A DNA stretch of 42,618 nucleotides from Paraburkholderia sp. UYCP14C (GCF_004197395.1 NZ_SELS01000064.1:1-42618); one strand, 5' to 3'; counted from the first letter of the stretch, positions 16,149-25,739 are shown. A program made the numbers and translations. Notes: generated by a model from the letters alone, not told the origin.

Positions 16149-16256
16149 CTAGACCGGTCCCAGTCCGGCATGGCGTTCGAGCAAGGCTTTGAGTTCAGGA
16201 CGCAGTCCGTCGCCACGTTGGGCGGCGAGCGCGTGAAGCGAGAGAAGCGGCAACAT
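16149..16256 (-). CDS. Possible 35-aa small protein
   Basis: The ATG at 16256 has GGAG 7 nt upstream. The frame reads a Leu/Ala-rich start (MLPLLSLHALAAQRGDG), then RPELKALLERHAGLGP, with GC-rich third positions. It could be a real small protein or the N-terminal stub of a decayed gene. No family is recognised. The region 16257-16535 next to it shows no gene. Confidence 0.3.
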   Translation of the reverse strand: MLPLLSLHALAAQRGDGLRPELKALLERHAGLGPV

Positions 16257-16535
16257 GGTTGAACTCCAGTCAATAACGCTGAGCAAGCCCTCTACTGTGC
16301 GATCGCATGGAAAAGATAGGCCAGCGGGCCGGCGCGAACACTCTGATTCTTGCTGTGTTATCGCTGCGAATCCGCCGTAACGGCTGACGCAGATGGCGAT
16401 GCCGGATGCATCGCAGCCTGCTTTATAGACAAGGCGCTTATCGTGAACGTGAAGGTCAGCCGAGGGGGGAAGCGGGGCGTTCGAAGCAACCAGGACCGAC
16501 GCCGCTTGCTGGCCGCTTCAAGGAAGATGCGGACT

Positions 16536-17734
16536 TCAACCCGGTTTGCCATCGGCTCGGGCGAGGACGAGCCACGCGGCGTACCGAACGCAATAGAGAA
16601 CCAGCGCGACCGCCCAGCATAGGCCAGACGCGTATATCCAGGCCATCGTGAGCTGCGGCGCGAGCCACGGGCCGAGTACCCGGATCAACGTCGCCAGAAT
16701 GACGAGACCGTAGCAGACGATCTCGACCCGCCCGGCCACGAGTTCGCGTCCGGTATGTCCGCGCGCGGTGCGCGTAATCATCGCGATGATCGCGCAGCCG
16801 ATGACACCGACCGTGAACGTATGAATCGCGACCGAATGCGGGGCAACGCCGAGCGCGACGAGTGCCAGCATCACGAAGCCCGCCGGAATCCCCGCATAGG
16901 CGATATGCAGGATCAGGAGGATGGGGCGATAGCCGACGCGCCACGAACGCCATCCGCTGAGCCGGAGTCCATGAACGACCGCCGCTGCGGCGGACGCGGC
17001 GACGATCGCCGCCCACGGCGCACCAAGCGCGTCCAGCAGAAACGCGAGCAGCGTCGCCGGAATGACGGTCGCTTCGACGAATCGCCAGCGTCTCGCGCTA
17101 AAACCCGGAACCGCATTGGCGCTAAACGACGGAATGATGCGTCCGCCGATGATCGTGACGAACAGAACGAGCATCCCGACCGCGAGCCATGCACTGCGCA
17201 GCGCCCAGTCGCCTTGACCGTGCATTGCCCACACATGGAAGAGGGCATTGAGAAGCGCGAGCATTCCGACCGCGACCGGCAGAAAGACGTTGTGGCGATT
17301 CTTCGCCCTCAGGAGCACGCGCAACAGAACAAGCGCAACCACGGCAGAAACGCCACGTCCACGACGACGCCGAGCGGGCCCGCTCCGAGCCACATCAGAA
17401 TCCGGCCCGCCAGCCAAAGAAGCAACAGTGCCGCGAGACCGGCGCCCTGCGCGGGATTCGTGCTGGTCCACGCGCGCACCGCCGTCAGCAGAAATCCCGT
17501 GACGATTGCGGCGCCAAATCCAAAGATCATTTCGTGGACGTGCCACAGCGTTCCCGACATGTAGGACGCGGAGTCCAAGAGCGGCCAACCAGCCAGCGCG
17601 CCGAGCCAGAGCAGCATGGCAATACTGCCGAACAGAGCGCCGGCCAGATAGAACGGCCTGAATCCGAGCGCCCACAGAGCGATGCGAGGTGATGTGTCGA
17701 CTTGATCTGATTCGATCCTGATGGTGCGCTTCAT
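16536..17734 (-). pseudogene. nnrS: NnrS-family heme/copper membrane protein, frameshifted
   Basis: The two parts of one NnrS protein are in different frames. The N-terminal part starts at 17734 (GGAG 5 nt upstream): ALWALGFRPFYLAGALFG, GTLWHVHEMIFGFGAAIVTGFLLTA, ending in DVAFLPW. The C-terminal part continues from about 17342 as VVALVLLRVLLRAKNRHN and runs through NALFHVWAM and PSFSANAVPGF to 16536. Restoring one base after the FLP codons (CCGGTGG instead of CCGTGG) yields 399 residues, the usual family length, with about 12 membrane helices. NnrS proteins take part in nitric-oxide stress and denitrification physiology. The gene is either a recent pseudogene or carries a sequencing error; all membrane segments are otherwise intact. 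Confidence 0.85.
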
Positions 17735-17760
17735 GACTGCTCCGACCGGCAACCAAGTGT

Positions 17761-17771
17761 TGATTCATCTT
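17761..17771 (-). promoter_or_regulatory. Possible NsrR half-site upstream of nnrS
   Basis: On the minus strand AAGATGAATCA resembles the NsrR half-site AAGATGYATTT at 8 of 11 positions. It lies about 27 nt upstream of the nnrS start. NsrR is the nitric-oxide-sensing repressor known to control nnrS in several proteobacteria. No second half-site is evident. Confidence 0.25.
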
Positions 17772-18010
17772 ATACGCAGGACCTTTTCGCCGCATGCGAC
17801 GAATGTTCGCGATAGGGGAACCGGCTGGATGCCCGATGGCGCCCAGAAGAAGCCGCATCGACGCACCGTCAGGCACGGCTAAACACGCGACGTATGTCCC
17901 GACGTCGAAAATGCCTATTTCCGATCGAACGTTGATTCGCTCCGTCATTAGCGATACCTTTACATCTATGCTGGTCGTCGGGTCCTGGTCAACGAAGGGA
18001 GAACCGTTTC

Positions 18011-18481
18011 GTGAAGAGAACGTGGGCTTTCTTTTGCATCGTCGCATTGAGCGCGATCCTCGGCGGGTGCGGCAAGCAGGGATCGCAGAACGCCACTGAG
18101 GCGTCGGGCGCATCCGCGAGCTCGGCGCCGGTTCAGCCAGCACAAAGTGCGAGCGAGGCAACCGCCGCATCAGGCGCGCAGGGACCCGGCACGGTTGGCA
18201 CGATCACCAAAGCGCAATTGTCGGCGGAGGCAACCGAAACACTCCGATTGATCAAAGCGGGCGGCCCTTTCCCGTTTAGCGATGACGGCGTCCTGTTTCG
18301 TAACAGTGCGGGTTTGCTGCCGAAGCATCCGCGCGGCTACTACCACACCTACACGGTTCGCACACCAGGCGCAACGGATCGCGGGCAGCGTCGGGTCGTA
18401 TGTGGGGGAGCGCGCAAGCAGACCGGCGAGTGCTATTACACCGACGATTACTACGCCAGCTTCAAGCGCATTGCAGAATAA
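18011..18481 (+). CDS. RNase Sa/barnase-fold lipoprotein with degenerate active site
   Basis: A 156-residue protein from a GTG start (AGGGAGA 9 nt upstream). It has a lipoprotein signal with lipobox LGGC (Cys20), a Ser/Ala-rich linker to about residue 62, then a domain closely matching guanyl-specific microbial RNases such as Streptomyces RNase Sa: ETLRLIKAGGPFPFSDDG, FRNSAGLLP, RGYYHTYTVRTPGATDRGQRRVVCGG, CYYTDDYYASFKRI. The catalytic Glu of the YYHEYTV motif is Thr113 and the catalytic His of the GDHYATF motif is Tyr147, while the Arg pair (127-128) is kept. It therefore probably binds RNA or another ligand without cleaving. No barstar-type inhibitor gene is adjacent. It is divergent from nnrS. 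Confidence 0.8.
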   Translation: MKRTWAFFCIVALSAILGGCGKQGSQNATEASGASASSAPVQPAQSASEATAASGAQGPGTVGTITKAQLSAEATETLRLIKAGGPFPFSDDGVLFRNSAGLLPKHPRGYYHTYTVRTPGATDRGQRRVVCGGARKQTGECYYTDDYYASFKRIAE

Positions 18482-18783
18482 AGCAGGGATCGCAGAGTCG
18501 ACGGCAACCGTCAACGATCTCTTCTTCCATCGATCAATCAAGCGATGCGATTTCAGAGGGGAGTAAACCCCACCTTCAAACGCATCAGTCCGTCGACCAA
18601 AACTCCGAACGTTGATCACTTCATCCTGACCATCACGAAGTCAGTGGGAGATCTATCAATCAGAAAAACTGAAGACAACCATCAGAACTATGAGATTTTC
18701 CCGCCGTCTGGCTTCTGCGATAGTTGTTCTCAACCGTTGTGTTGAGTTTCCGTACCGCGCGTCGTCGACCAGGGAGAATCTGC

Positions 18784-20133
18784 ATGCATCGTTTTGTGAT
18801 CGTGGGAGGAGGGGCGGGGGGAATCGAACTCGCAACGAGGCTGGGCGATCGTTATGGCGGCCGACGAAGAAGCGGGGCGCAACGTGCGTCCATTACGTTG
18901 ATCGACCGCAACCCGACGCATATCTGGAAGCCCCTGCTGCACGAGGTCGCAGCGGGAAGTCTGGATCCATTCGCACAGGAACTGGCGTATGCCGCGCAAG
19001 CCCAGTGGCACGGCTTCCAGTTCATTCAGGGCGAACTCGTCGGACTGGATCGCGACTCGCGGCACGTGCTGCTGTCGCCATTGCTCGATGACGACGGAAC
19101 CGAACTGGTACCTCCGCGCCGGATCGGGTACGACTCGTTGATTCTCGCCATCGGTAGTACAACGCATTACTTCGGCGTGCCAGGCGCTGCGGAAAACTCG
19201 CTGTCGCTCGACAACGTCGCTCAAGCGGAACGCTTCAGAAAACGCCTGATTGCGGCTTGCATTCGCGCCGAACAACAGCGAGACGCCGGTGAACAGAACG
19301 CTGATGGCGTGCCCGCCGATCACACGCCTCGCGTCCAGGTCGCGATCGTGGGTGGGGGCGCTACTGGCGTGGAGTTGTCCGCCGAATTGCGCAATACGGC
19401 GAAGGTACTTTCATCATACGGCTTGCATCGACTCGACCCCACACACGACGTCGGGATAGTGCTCATTGAAGCAGGGCCGCGGATTCTGCCGGCATTGAAA
19501 GAGCGCGTGTCCACCGCAGCAGCCGGATTGCTGGGCAAACTCAACGTCAACTTGATGCTCAACGAGCGGGTCGCGGAAGTCACGCCCGGACTGATCCGCA
19601 CGAAAAACGGCAAGACGGTGCGTGCGGATCTCACTGTGTGGGCCGCGGGCATCAAGGCACCTGCGGTGCTGTCAACGCTCGATGGGCTGACAGTCAATCA
19701 TCTGGGACAACTCAGTGTGCGTCGCACGCTGCAAACGGATCTCGACGACCATATCTTCGCGTTCGGCGATTGCGCGGCCTGCCCATGGCTGGGTTACGAG
19801 CGCAATGTTCCGCCGCGCGCTCAGGCGGCCCATCAGCAGGCATCCTTTTTGGTCAAGGCACTGGCGCGACGCATCGAGGGGCAAAAGCTTCCGGAGTTTA
19901 CCTATCGCGATCTCGGCTCGCTCGTGTCGCTCGGGCACGCCGACGCGGTGGGCAGCCTGATGGGAGGTCTTATCGGCGGCAGCATGCTGGTGGACGGACT
20001 GCTCGCTCGCTTCATGTACCTGTCGCTGTATCGGATGCATGTTGCCGCGCTGCATGGCTATGCACGCATGATCGTCAATACGCTCGCGCATCGGCTTCGT
20101 CGAAGCACGGCGCCGCACGTCAAGCTGCACTGA
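18784..20133 (+). CDS. ndh: Type II NADH dehydrogenase (NDH-2-like FAD oxidoreductase)
   Basis: A 449-residue flavoprotein. The start at 18784 has GGGAGAA upstream and places the FAD Rossmann motif VGGGAGGIE at residues 7-15. A second dinucleotide motif, IVGGGATGVE, for NADH is near residue 185. FGDCAACPW, near 325, is the conserved C-terminal FAD contact, followed by PRAQAAHQQASFL. LIGGSMLVDGLLARFMYLSLYRMH near the C-terminus is the amphipathic membrane anchor of NDH-2 enzymes, which pass electrons from NADH to quinone without pumping protons. The 300-nt gap before it (18482-18783) shows no gene. A hairpin follows the stop. Confidence 0.88.
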   Translation: MHRFVIVGGGAGGIELATRLGDRYGGRRRSGAQRASITLIDRNPTHIWKPLLHEVAAGSLDPFAQELAYAAQAQWHGFQFIQGELVGLDRDSRHVLLSPLLDDDGTELVPPRRIGYDSLILAIGSTTHYFGVPGAAENSLSLDNVAQAERFRKRLIAACIRAEQQRDAGEQNADGVPADHTPRVQVAIVGGGATGVELSAELRNTAKVLSSYGLHRLDPTHDVGIVLIEAGPRILPALKERVSTAAAGLLGKLNVNLMLNERVAEVTPGLIRTKNGKTVRADLTVWAAGIKAPAVLSTLDGLTVNHLGQLSVRRTLQTDLDDHIFAFGDCAACPWLGYERNVPPRAQAAHQQASFLVKALARRIEGQKLPEFTYRDLGSLVSLGHADAVGSLMGGLIGGSMLVDGLLARFMYLSLYRMHVAALHGYARMIVNTLAHRLRRSTAPHVKLH

Positions 20134-20152
20134 GCAACAGTTCGTTGTAAAT

Positions 20153-20170
20153 GGCCGGAAGTGTCCGGCC
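20153..20170. terminator. GC-rich hairpin after ndh
   Basis: A perfect 7-bp stem GGCCGGA / TCCGGCC with loop AGTG lies 20 nt after the ndh stop. There is no T-run, so it may be a weak terminator or an mRNA 3'-end stabiliser. Confidence 0.4.
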
Positions 20171-20221
20171 GCGACAAGTAAATCAACCGGTTATAAGCAC
20201 CAGGAAGAGGGAGAAGACACC

Positions 20222-20419
20222 ATGAAGAATTTCAATCTATCGCCTGTCAGTATCGACTCGAGCATTGGCGACAAGCATGCTCGAAACGACAAGGAGGGCG
20301 CTGAAAATCGATCTCGATCGTTGTATCGATCGTTTCTTGCATCGACGGCATCGACGATTGCCTCGAATGTGCCGGAGAGACCGGACGTGTCGTCTGCCGC
20401 TGTACTTGGCTACAACTGA
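20222..20419 (+). CDS. Hypothetical small protein, 65 aa
   Basis: This hydrophilic frame has a good ribosome binding site (AGGGAGAAG about 9 nt ahead of the ATG). The sequence is rich in Ser, Asn and Arg with no signal peptide, no transmembrane segment and no recognised motif. It lies between ndh and the Trp attenuator. Codon bias is weaker than in neighbouring genes. I do not recognise a family; the strong ribosome binding site is the main reason to keep it. Confidence 0.35.
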   Translation: MKNFNLSPVSIDSSIGDKHARNDKEGAENRSRSLYRSFLASTASTIASNVPERPDVSSAAVLGYN

Positions 20420-20465
20420 CAAGCGTTAGCATTGCAGCCATTCGACATTGGCCGAACGGCTGCAC

Positions 20466-20471
20466 TATACT
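20466..20471 (+). promoter_or_regulatory. Candidate -10 box for the trp leader
   Basis: TATACT, with a possible -35 TTCGAC at 20441-20446 (19-nt spacing). Transcription would begin at about 20477-20479, at or within 2 nt of the leader peptide ATG, giving a leaderless or near-leaderless message. Confidence 0.4.
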
Positions 20472-20478
20472 GGGCTTT

Positions 20479-20529
20479 ATGGATACGAAACCGACCTCGC
20501 TGAAACTGCAACGTTGGTGGCACGCCTGA
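20479..20529 (+). CDS. Trp leader peptide of attenuator (tandem Trp codons)
   Basis: The 16-residue frame MDTKPTSLKLQRWWHA has two adjacent TGG codons near its end, then TGA. Tandem codons for the amino acid sensed, a terminator hairpin about 40 nt downstream and a tryptophan gene behind it are the hallmarks of ribosome-mediated attenuation. The strand segment GGCGGC (20534-20539), 5 nt after the stop, can pair with GCCGCC (20570-20575) of the terminator. A ribosome stalled at the Trp codons leaves GGCGGC free to form the antiterminator; one that reaches the stop covers it and allows termination. No Shine-Dalgarno sequence is evident. Confidence 0.8.
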   Translation: MDTKPTSLKLQRWWHA

Positions 20530-20567
20530 ATCCGGCGGCCCGTTTCCCCACGCATATCGCAAACGTG

Positions 20568-21660
<1,093 letters not shown>

Positions 21661-21710
21661 GCGGTGCAGAACAGATGGAGAAGCTACGTTGCCATCATTC
21701 GATCACCCAG

Positions 21711-21756
21711 ATCGGACTCGGCTCCATCGAACCACCCGGAGCCGGTTCAATCCGAT
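21711..21756. terminator. Long hairpin between trpS and trpI remnant
   Basis: ATCGGA (21711-21716) pairs with TCCGAT (21751-21756), with an inner GGCTCC (21720-21725) / GGAGCC (21738-21743) stem. It lies between convergent genes and may act in both directions. There is no clear T-run. Confidence 0.35.
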
Positions 21757-22325
21757 GTTCCGCATTGTCTGCTTAGCCATTCGCAAAGGCTACGCAACTC
21801 CGGCTGCTCCGCGCGTGCCTTGAGCACGCAGCACGCGAACGATGCTCCGCAGGCAACGAACCCAAAGGGCGCCAGCAAGCGCTGACTCTCGATCTCTCTC
21901 GCCACCAGTATGGATGGCGCGACAGCGATACCGAGCCCGGCCGCGGCAGCTTCCAGCATCAGTGGCAGGTGATCGAACTGGCGCCCTTTGGCAAATCCCG
22001 GATCGTCCAGCCCCTGCAATTCCCCCCAGCTCGGCCATGCCTGTGGATGGGATTTCGTGTGCAGCAGCGGAAGGCCGGCCACATCAAGCGGCCGCCGCAG
22101 GCCTGCGGCGAGAGACGGTATGCACACCGGGCCGACCCGATCCTCGAACAGCACGGTGGCGGCGATCGTGCGCGGCCAATCGCGCCCACTGACGATCAGC
22201 GCATCGACACGCTGTTTCTCGAGCGCATCGAGTTCGCCGCAGGTATGCAGGTGCAAGCGGATTTCCGGATGAGTCGCCTCGAAGTTTGCCAGCCGAGGGA
22301 TCTGCCAGTTGGCCAGAAAGCCCTT
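21747..22325 (-). pseudogene. trpI: TrpI-like LysR regulator, DNA-binding half deleted
   Basis: The frame encodes only the effector-binding half of a LysR-type regulator, from about [20 protein letters not shown] to its stop. The helix-turn-helix half is absent; the frame upstream runs into trpB sequence on the other strand. [38 protein letters not shown] and [11 protein letters not shown] strongly resemble Pseudomonas TrpI, the activator of trpBA that binds indoleglycerol phosphate. In Pseudomonas trpI is divergent from trpBA, exactly the arrangement here. Without its DNA-binding domain it cannot regulate. The breakpoint is near 22325-22340. Confidence 0.75.
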
Positions 22326-22334
22326 CCACTGGCT

Positions 22335-22503
22335 GACGCGCGGCGAGGGCATTCTGCCGGCGCTGGAGAGTGCGCATGCGCTGGCTTTCGCCCGCCGGCT
22401 GGTTCCGACCATGACGCCGGAACAGATCGTCGTCGTCGGTCTCAGTGGCCGTGGCGACAAGGATCTGGCCACTGTCCTCCACCATCAGGGAGAAACCGTA
22501 TGA
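22335..22503 (+). pseudogene. trpB: Tryptophan synthase beta chain, C-terminal fragment
   Basis: Only the last 50-odd residues remain: [22 protein letters not shown] and [10 protein letters not shown], which are signature sequences of the TrpB C-terminus (substrate and PLP-phosphate region). About 340 residues including the PLP lysine are missing. The stop TGA overlaps the ATG of trpA (ATGA), the usual trpB-trpA coupling. The fragment abuts the truncated trpI on the other strand, which implies one deletion of roughly 1.3-1.5 kb spanning both 5' ends and the shared promoter. Confidence 0.8.
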
Positions 22504-23301
22504 GCCGACTCGACGACACCTTGGCTCGCCTGCGCGAACAAGGCCGCAGCGGATTGGTCTGCTACTTCACCGCCGGCGACCCGGATTTTTCCACCAGCCT
22601 GGCCTTGCTCCGCAGCCTCGGCGCAGCGGGTGCCGACATCATCGAGCTCGGTATGCCGTTCAGCGATCCGGTGGCCGACGGCCCGAGCATCCAGGCCGCA
22701 CACTTGCGCGCCCGTGCCGGAGGCCAGACCGTCGCGCGTACGCTGGAACTCGTCACGGCCCTGCGTGAAACCGATGTTTCTACACCCGTGGTTCTGATGG
22801 GCTACCTCAACCCGGTGATGCAGCACGGGGTGGAGCGCTTTGTCTGACGCCGTACGCGTCGGAGCTGATGCGCTGCTGCTGGTCGACCTGCCGGTGGAGC
22901 ACGCTGCACCGTACCGGGAATCCGCACGTGCCGCAGGCCTCCACCTCATCGCCATGACCGCCTCGACCAGCGACGATGCGCGCCTTGCCGAGGTGCTGTG
23001 CGAAGCGAGCGGATTCGTCTATCACACGGCTCTCACCGGCACCACGGGAGCCATGCGTTGCGTTCCCGCCGAGGTCAGCAAGGCCATCACGCGCGTGCGT
23101 CGCCACACGACACTGCCAGTCGCGGCCGGTTTTGGCATCCGGGACACGGCTCAAGCGCAGGCACTCGCAGGTACTGCCGATTTGATCGTCGTTGGTTCGC
23201 AACTCATCGAACTGCTCGCGTCAAAAGGAGTGGAGGAGGTCAGGCAGGCCGTACGCCGCTATGCAGAATGTCTCGCAAATGGATCCGGTAGCGGCGCTTA
23301 G
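22500..23301 (+). pseudogene. trpA: Tryptophan synthase alpha chain, frameshifted
   Basis: The first frame covers 22500-22846: [18 protein letters not shown], catalytic Glu in [11 protein letters not shown], catalytic Asp in [11 protein letters not shown], and [15 protein letters not shown], then TGA. The second frame continues from about 22843 to 23301: DAVRVGADALLLVDLP, ALTGTTGA, and VAAGFGIRDTAQAQAL. Adding 2 nt (for example a lost TC at GTCT) gives 267 residues with the spacing normal for TrpA; removing 1 nt gives 266. TrpA cleaves indoleglycerol phosphate to indole for TrpB. With trpB and trpI also broken and the promoter gone, the locus is dead apart from possible read-through from trpS. 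Confidence 0.85.
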
Positions 23302-23408
23302 ATGCGGTTAAGTCGAAACCTTGCCCGGTGTCGGCGGGGTGATTCAGCGCGACCGGGCGCGACCGTCGACCCCGATGCTTTCGGTGCCGACGGCGAACAT
23401 CACCCCCA

Positions 23409-24518
23409 TTACGCTGCCAGCGCGTCGCCGCGATAAAACGGATAGTCGGTATAGCCGATTTCCGTGCCACCGAAGAACGTCGGGCGATCGTACGCATTGA
23501 GCGGCAAACCCTTGAGCAAACGTTCGGGCAGATCCGGATTGGCGATGAAGTCGCGGCCGAACGCAACGAGATCCGCATCGCCGGCTTGCAGGATGGCTTC
23601 GGCCGTGTCGCGCTTGAACCCGCCCGCGGCGATGATCACGCCGTGATAGTGCTGGCGAATCAGCTGCGCGGCGACGGGGTTCGGGTCTTTCGAATCGTCG
23701 TCGACGTTGCCGAGCACACGCGGTTCGATCAGATGCAGATACGCGAGATTCATCGCATCGAGTTTCTCGGCGACGAACGTGAAAAGGCCTTGCGGGTCGC
23801 TATCCGACATGTCGCCCCAACTGCCGCTCGGGCCGAGCCGTACGGCAACACGGTCGCTGCCCCACACCGAGATCACGGCCTCGGTCACTTCGATCAGGAA
23901 ACGCGCGCGATTTTCGAACGAGCCGCCGTAGATGTCCGAGCGCTTGTTGCTGCCGTCTTGCAGGAACTGATCGAACAGATAGCCGTTGGCCGCGTGCAGT
24001 TCGACGCCGTCGAAGCCGGCCGCTTTGCCGCGCAGCGCGGCGCGGCGAAAGCTTTCGACGAGACCGGCGATTTCCGGCAGGGTCAGCGCGCGGCTCGGAG
24101 TGTTGGGGATCCAGCCTGCTTCCGAATAGGCCACGCCGCCGTGCGGTACGGCGGAAGGGGCGACCGGCTGCGCACCATCGGGCTGCAACTGACTGTGCGA
24201 CTGGCGTCCCGCGTGATACAGCTGAAGGAAGATGCGGCCGCCTTTGGCATGCACGGCATCGGTCACCTGCTTCCAGCCTTCGATCTGGGTGTCGTCGTAG
24301 AGCCCCGGCGCGCCGAGGTAGCCGTTGCCGTTGGGTGTCGCGATCGTGGCCTCGCTGATCAGCAAACCGCCTTTCGAGGTGCGCTGCGCGTAGTACTCGG
24401 CCATCAGCGGGCCGGGTCGCGCGCCTTCCTCGGCGCGCATGCGCGTGAGCGGCGCCAGCACGACGCGATGCGAAAATTCGAAGGGACCGACCTGGATGGG
24501 TGAATGAAGTTTGGACAT
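23409..24518 (-). CDS. nemA: Alkene reductase (Old Yellow Enzyme family)
   Basis: A 369-residue TIM-barrel flavoenzyme. PLTRMRAEE is at the N-terminus with FMN contacts; the His/Asn substrate-binding pair is in VELHAANGYLFDQFL at about residues 170-183; then DIYGGSFENRARF, GSWGDMSDSDP, and FGRDFIANPDLPERL for FMN phosphate. OYE enzymes reduce activated C=C bonds and nitro compounds with NADPH. GGAGAG precedes the ATG. It is divergent from a LysR gene across a 208-nt promoter region with a palindromic box, an arrangement typical of electrophile-inducible nemA control. Confidence 0.92.
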   Translation of the reverse strand: MSKLHSPIQVGPFEFSHRVVLAPLTRMRAEEGARPGPLMAEYYAQRTSKGGLLISEATIATPNGNGYLGAPGLYDDTQIEGWKQVTDAVHAKGGRIFLQLYHAGRQSHSQLQPDGAQPVAPSAVPHGGVAYSEAGWIPNTPSRALTLPEIAGLVESFRRAALRGKAAGFDGVELHAANGYLFDQFLQDGSNKRSDIYGGSFENRARFLIEVTEAVISVWGSDRVAVRLGPSGSWGDMSDSDPQGLFTFVAEKLDAMNLAYLHLIEPRVLGNVDDDSKDPNPVAAQLIRQHYHGVIIAAGGFKRDTAEAILQAGDADLVAFGRDFIANPDLPERLLKGLPLNAYDRPTFFGGTEIGYTDYPFYRGDALAA

Positions 24519-24630
24519 GATTCTCTCCGGTTCAAGTGGCTGTCGATGGCGATCGACTGCGATGTCAAGACTTGAGGAGAGTCTAGGAATCGATCCAAAG
24601 AAGAAAAATGGGCCAAGGTTCCGAATATAT

Positions 24631-24650
24631 CGGACAGAAATGTCCTAAAT
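24631..24650. promoter_or_regulatory. Candidate LysR box 1, nemA-lysR promoter
   Basis: CGGACAGAAATGTCCTAAAT contains the palindrome GGACA-GAAA-TGTCC. It matches 16 of 20 positions with the box at 25640-25659 in front of the SDR gene, CGGAC-N3-AATGTCCT-N-AAT. Confidence 0.55.
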
Positions 24651-24726
24651 TGAAAGTGTCGCGTCGACATCGTGCTTGCACCGCGGTTCCGGCGAGCCTG
24701 CCCACCAACCGTGCGGAGCAATGCTG

Positions 24727-25611
24727 ATGGATAGCTTTGGCGGTATTTCTCTGTTCGTGCAGGTCGCCGATACACGCAGCTTCACCGAGACGGGACGCCA
24801 ACTCGGTCTGTCGTCGTCGGCCGTTGGCAAGAGCATCGCGCGGATGGAGGAGCGGCTCGGCGGGCGGCTGTTTCATCGCAGCACGCGCAGCATTACGCTG
24901 ACGGCGGAAGGCACGCTGTTTCTCGAGCGATGCCGTCGCATTCTCGGGGAAATCGAGGCCGCCGAAGCTGAGCTCTCCGGTGCCGCCGGGAGCCCGCGCG
25001 GCCGGCTGCGGATCAGCACGCCGCAATTGTCGGGGCTCATCATGCCGGCGCTGGACGGCTTTATGGCGCAGTACCCGGACATCGAACTCGACGTCGATCT
25101 GTCGGATCGCATGGTGGACATCATCGAAGAGGGCTTCGATGCCGTCATTCGCACGGGCGAGCAGCATGACTCGCGGCTGGTCTCACGTCGACTGGGCTCG
25201 TGCGGCCAGGTACTGGTCGGCTCGACCGGCTATCTCGAGCGGCACGGCACACCCGCGCATCCGTCCGAACTCGCTGCTCACGCCTGCCTGCTGCATAAAT
25301 TTCCCGCCACGGGCAAGCTCGAGCGCTGGCCATTCCGGCTCGGGGCATCCGAACCTCAGCCGGAATTGCCTCAGACCTTCTCGGCCAATACCATCGAAGT
25401 GCTGGCCTTCCTCGCGCTTCAGGACAAGGGTCTCGCGTTCCTGCCGACCTTCATCGTGCGCGATGCGCTGTCGAGCGGCGCGTTGCGGATTGTGCTCAAC
25501 GACTATATCGAACAGACCGTGACCTTCTGGATCCTGTGGCCCGCAAGCCGTTACGCTGCGCCCAAGCTCCGGGTGTTCATCGACTACATTAGCCGCAATT
25601 TGCGGATCTGA
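24727..25611 (+). CDS. LysR-family transcriptional regulator
   Basis: A 294-residue LysR protein. The start MDSFGGISLFVQVADTRSFT is chosen over ATG at 24721 because it gives the standard family opening. The N-terminal helix-turn-helix is at about residues 18-40 (QLGLSSSAVGKSIARMEERL), followed by the HRSTRSITLTAEG wing. The effector domain begins near GRLRISTPQ. The subgroup is the type that commonly sits next to and controls oxidoreductases. It lies between nemA (divergent) and an SDR gene (same strand), both with a matching CGGAC-N3-AATGTCC box, so both are likely targets. Confidence 0.9.
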   Translation: MDSFGGISLFVQVADTRSFTETGRQLGLSSSAVGKSIARMEERLGGRLFHRSTRSITLTAEGTLFLERCRRILGEIEAAEAELSGAAGSPRGRLRISTPQLSGLIMPALDGFMAQYPDIELDVDLSDRMVDIIEEGFDAVIRTGEQHDSRLVSRRLGSCGQVLVGSTGYLERHGTPAHPSELAAHACLLHKFPATGKLERWPFRLGASEPQPELPQTFSANTIEVLAFLALQDKGLAFLPTFIVRDALSSGALRIVLNDYIEQTVTFWILWPASRYAAPKLRVFIDYISRNLRI

Positions 25612-25639
25612 CACCGGCTTCCAATGCGCCACGCGATTT

Positions 25640-25659
25640 CGGACGCCAATGTCCTGAAT
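25640..25659. promoter_or_regulatory. Candidate LysR box 2, SDR promoter
   Basis: CGGACGCCAATGTCCTGAAT matches the box at 24631-24650 in 16 of 20 positions. It lies about 80 nt upstream of the SDR start. Confidence 0.5.
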
Positions 25660-25739
25660 GTTCGGAACCGCTGCTTGTTTATCTTCAATGGTGCGCGCCT
25701 TAGTATGAAGCCTGCCGATGAGGTCCACTGGAGAGGAAC

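Noticed and set aside
18170-18619. 149-codon minus-strand frame over the RNase-fold gene
   Set aside because: Antisense shadow. The plus-strand product has a clear lipobox and full domain match.
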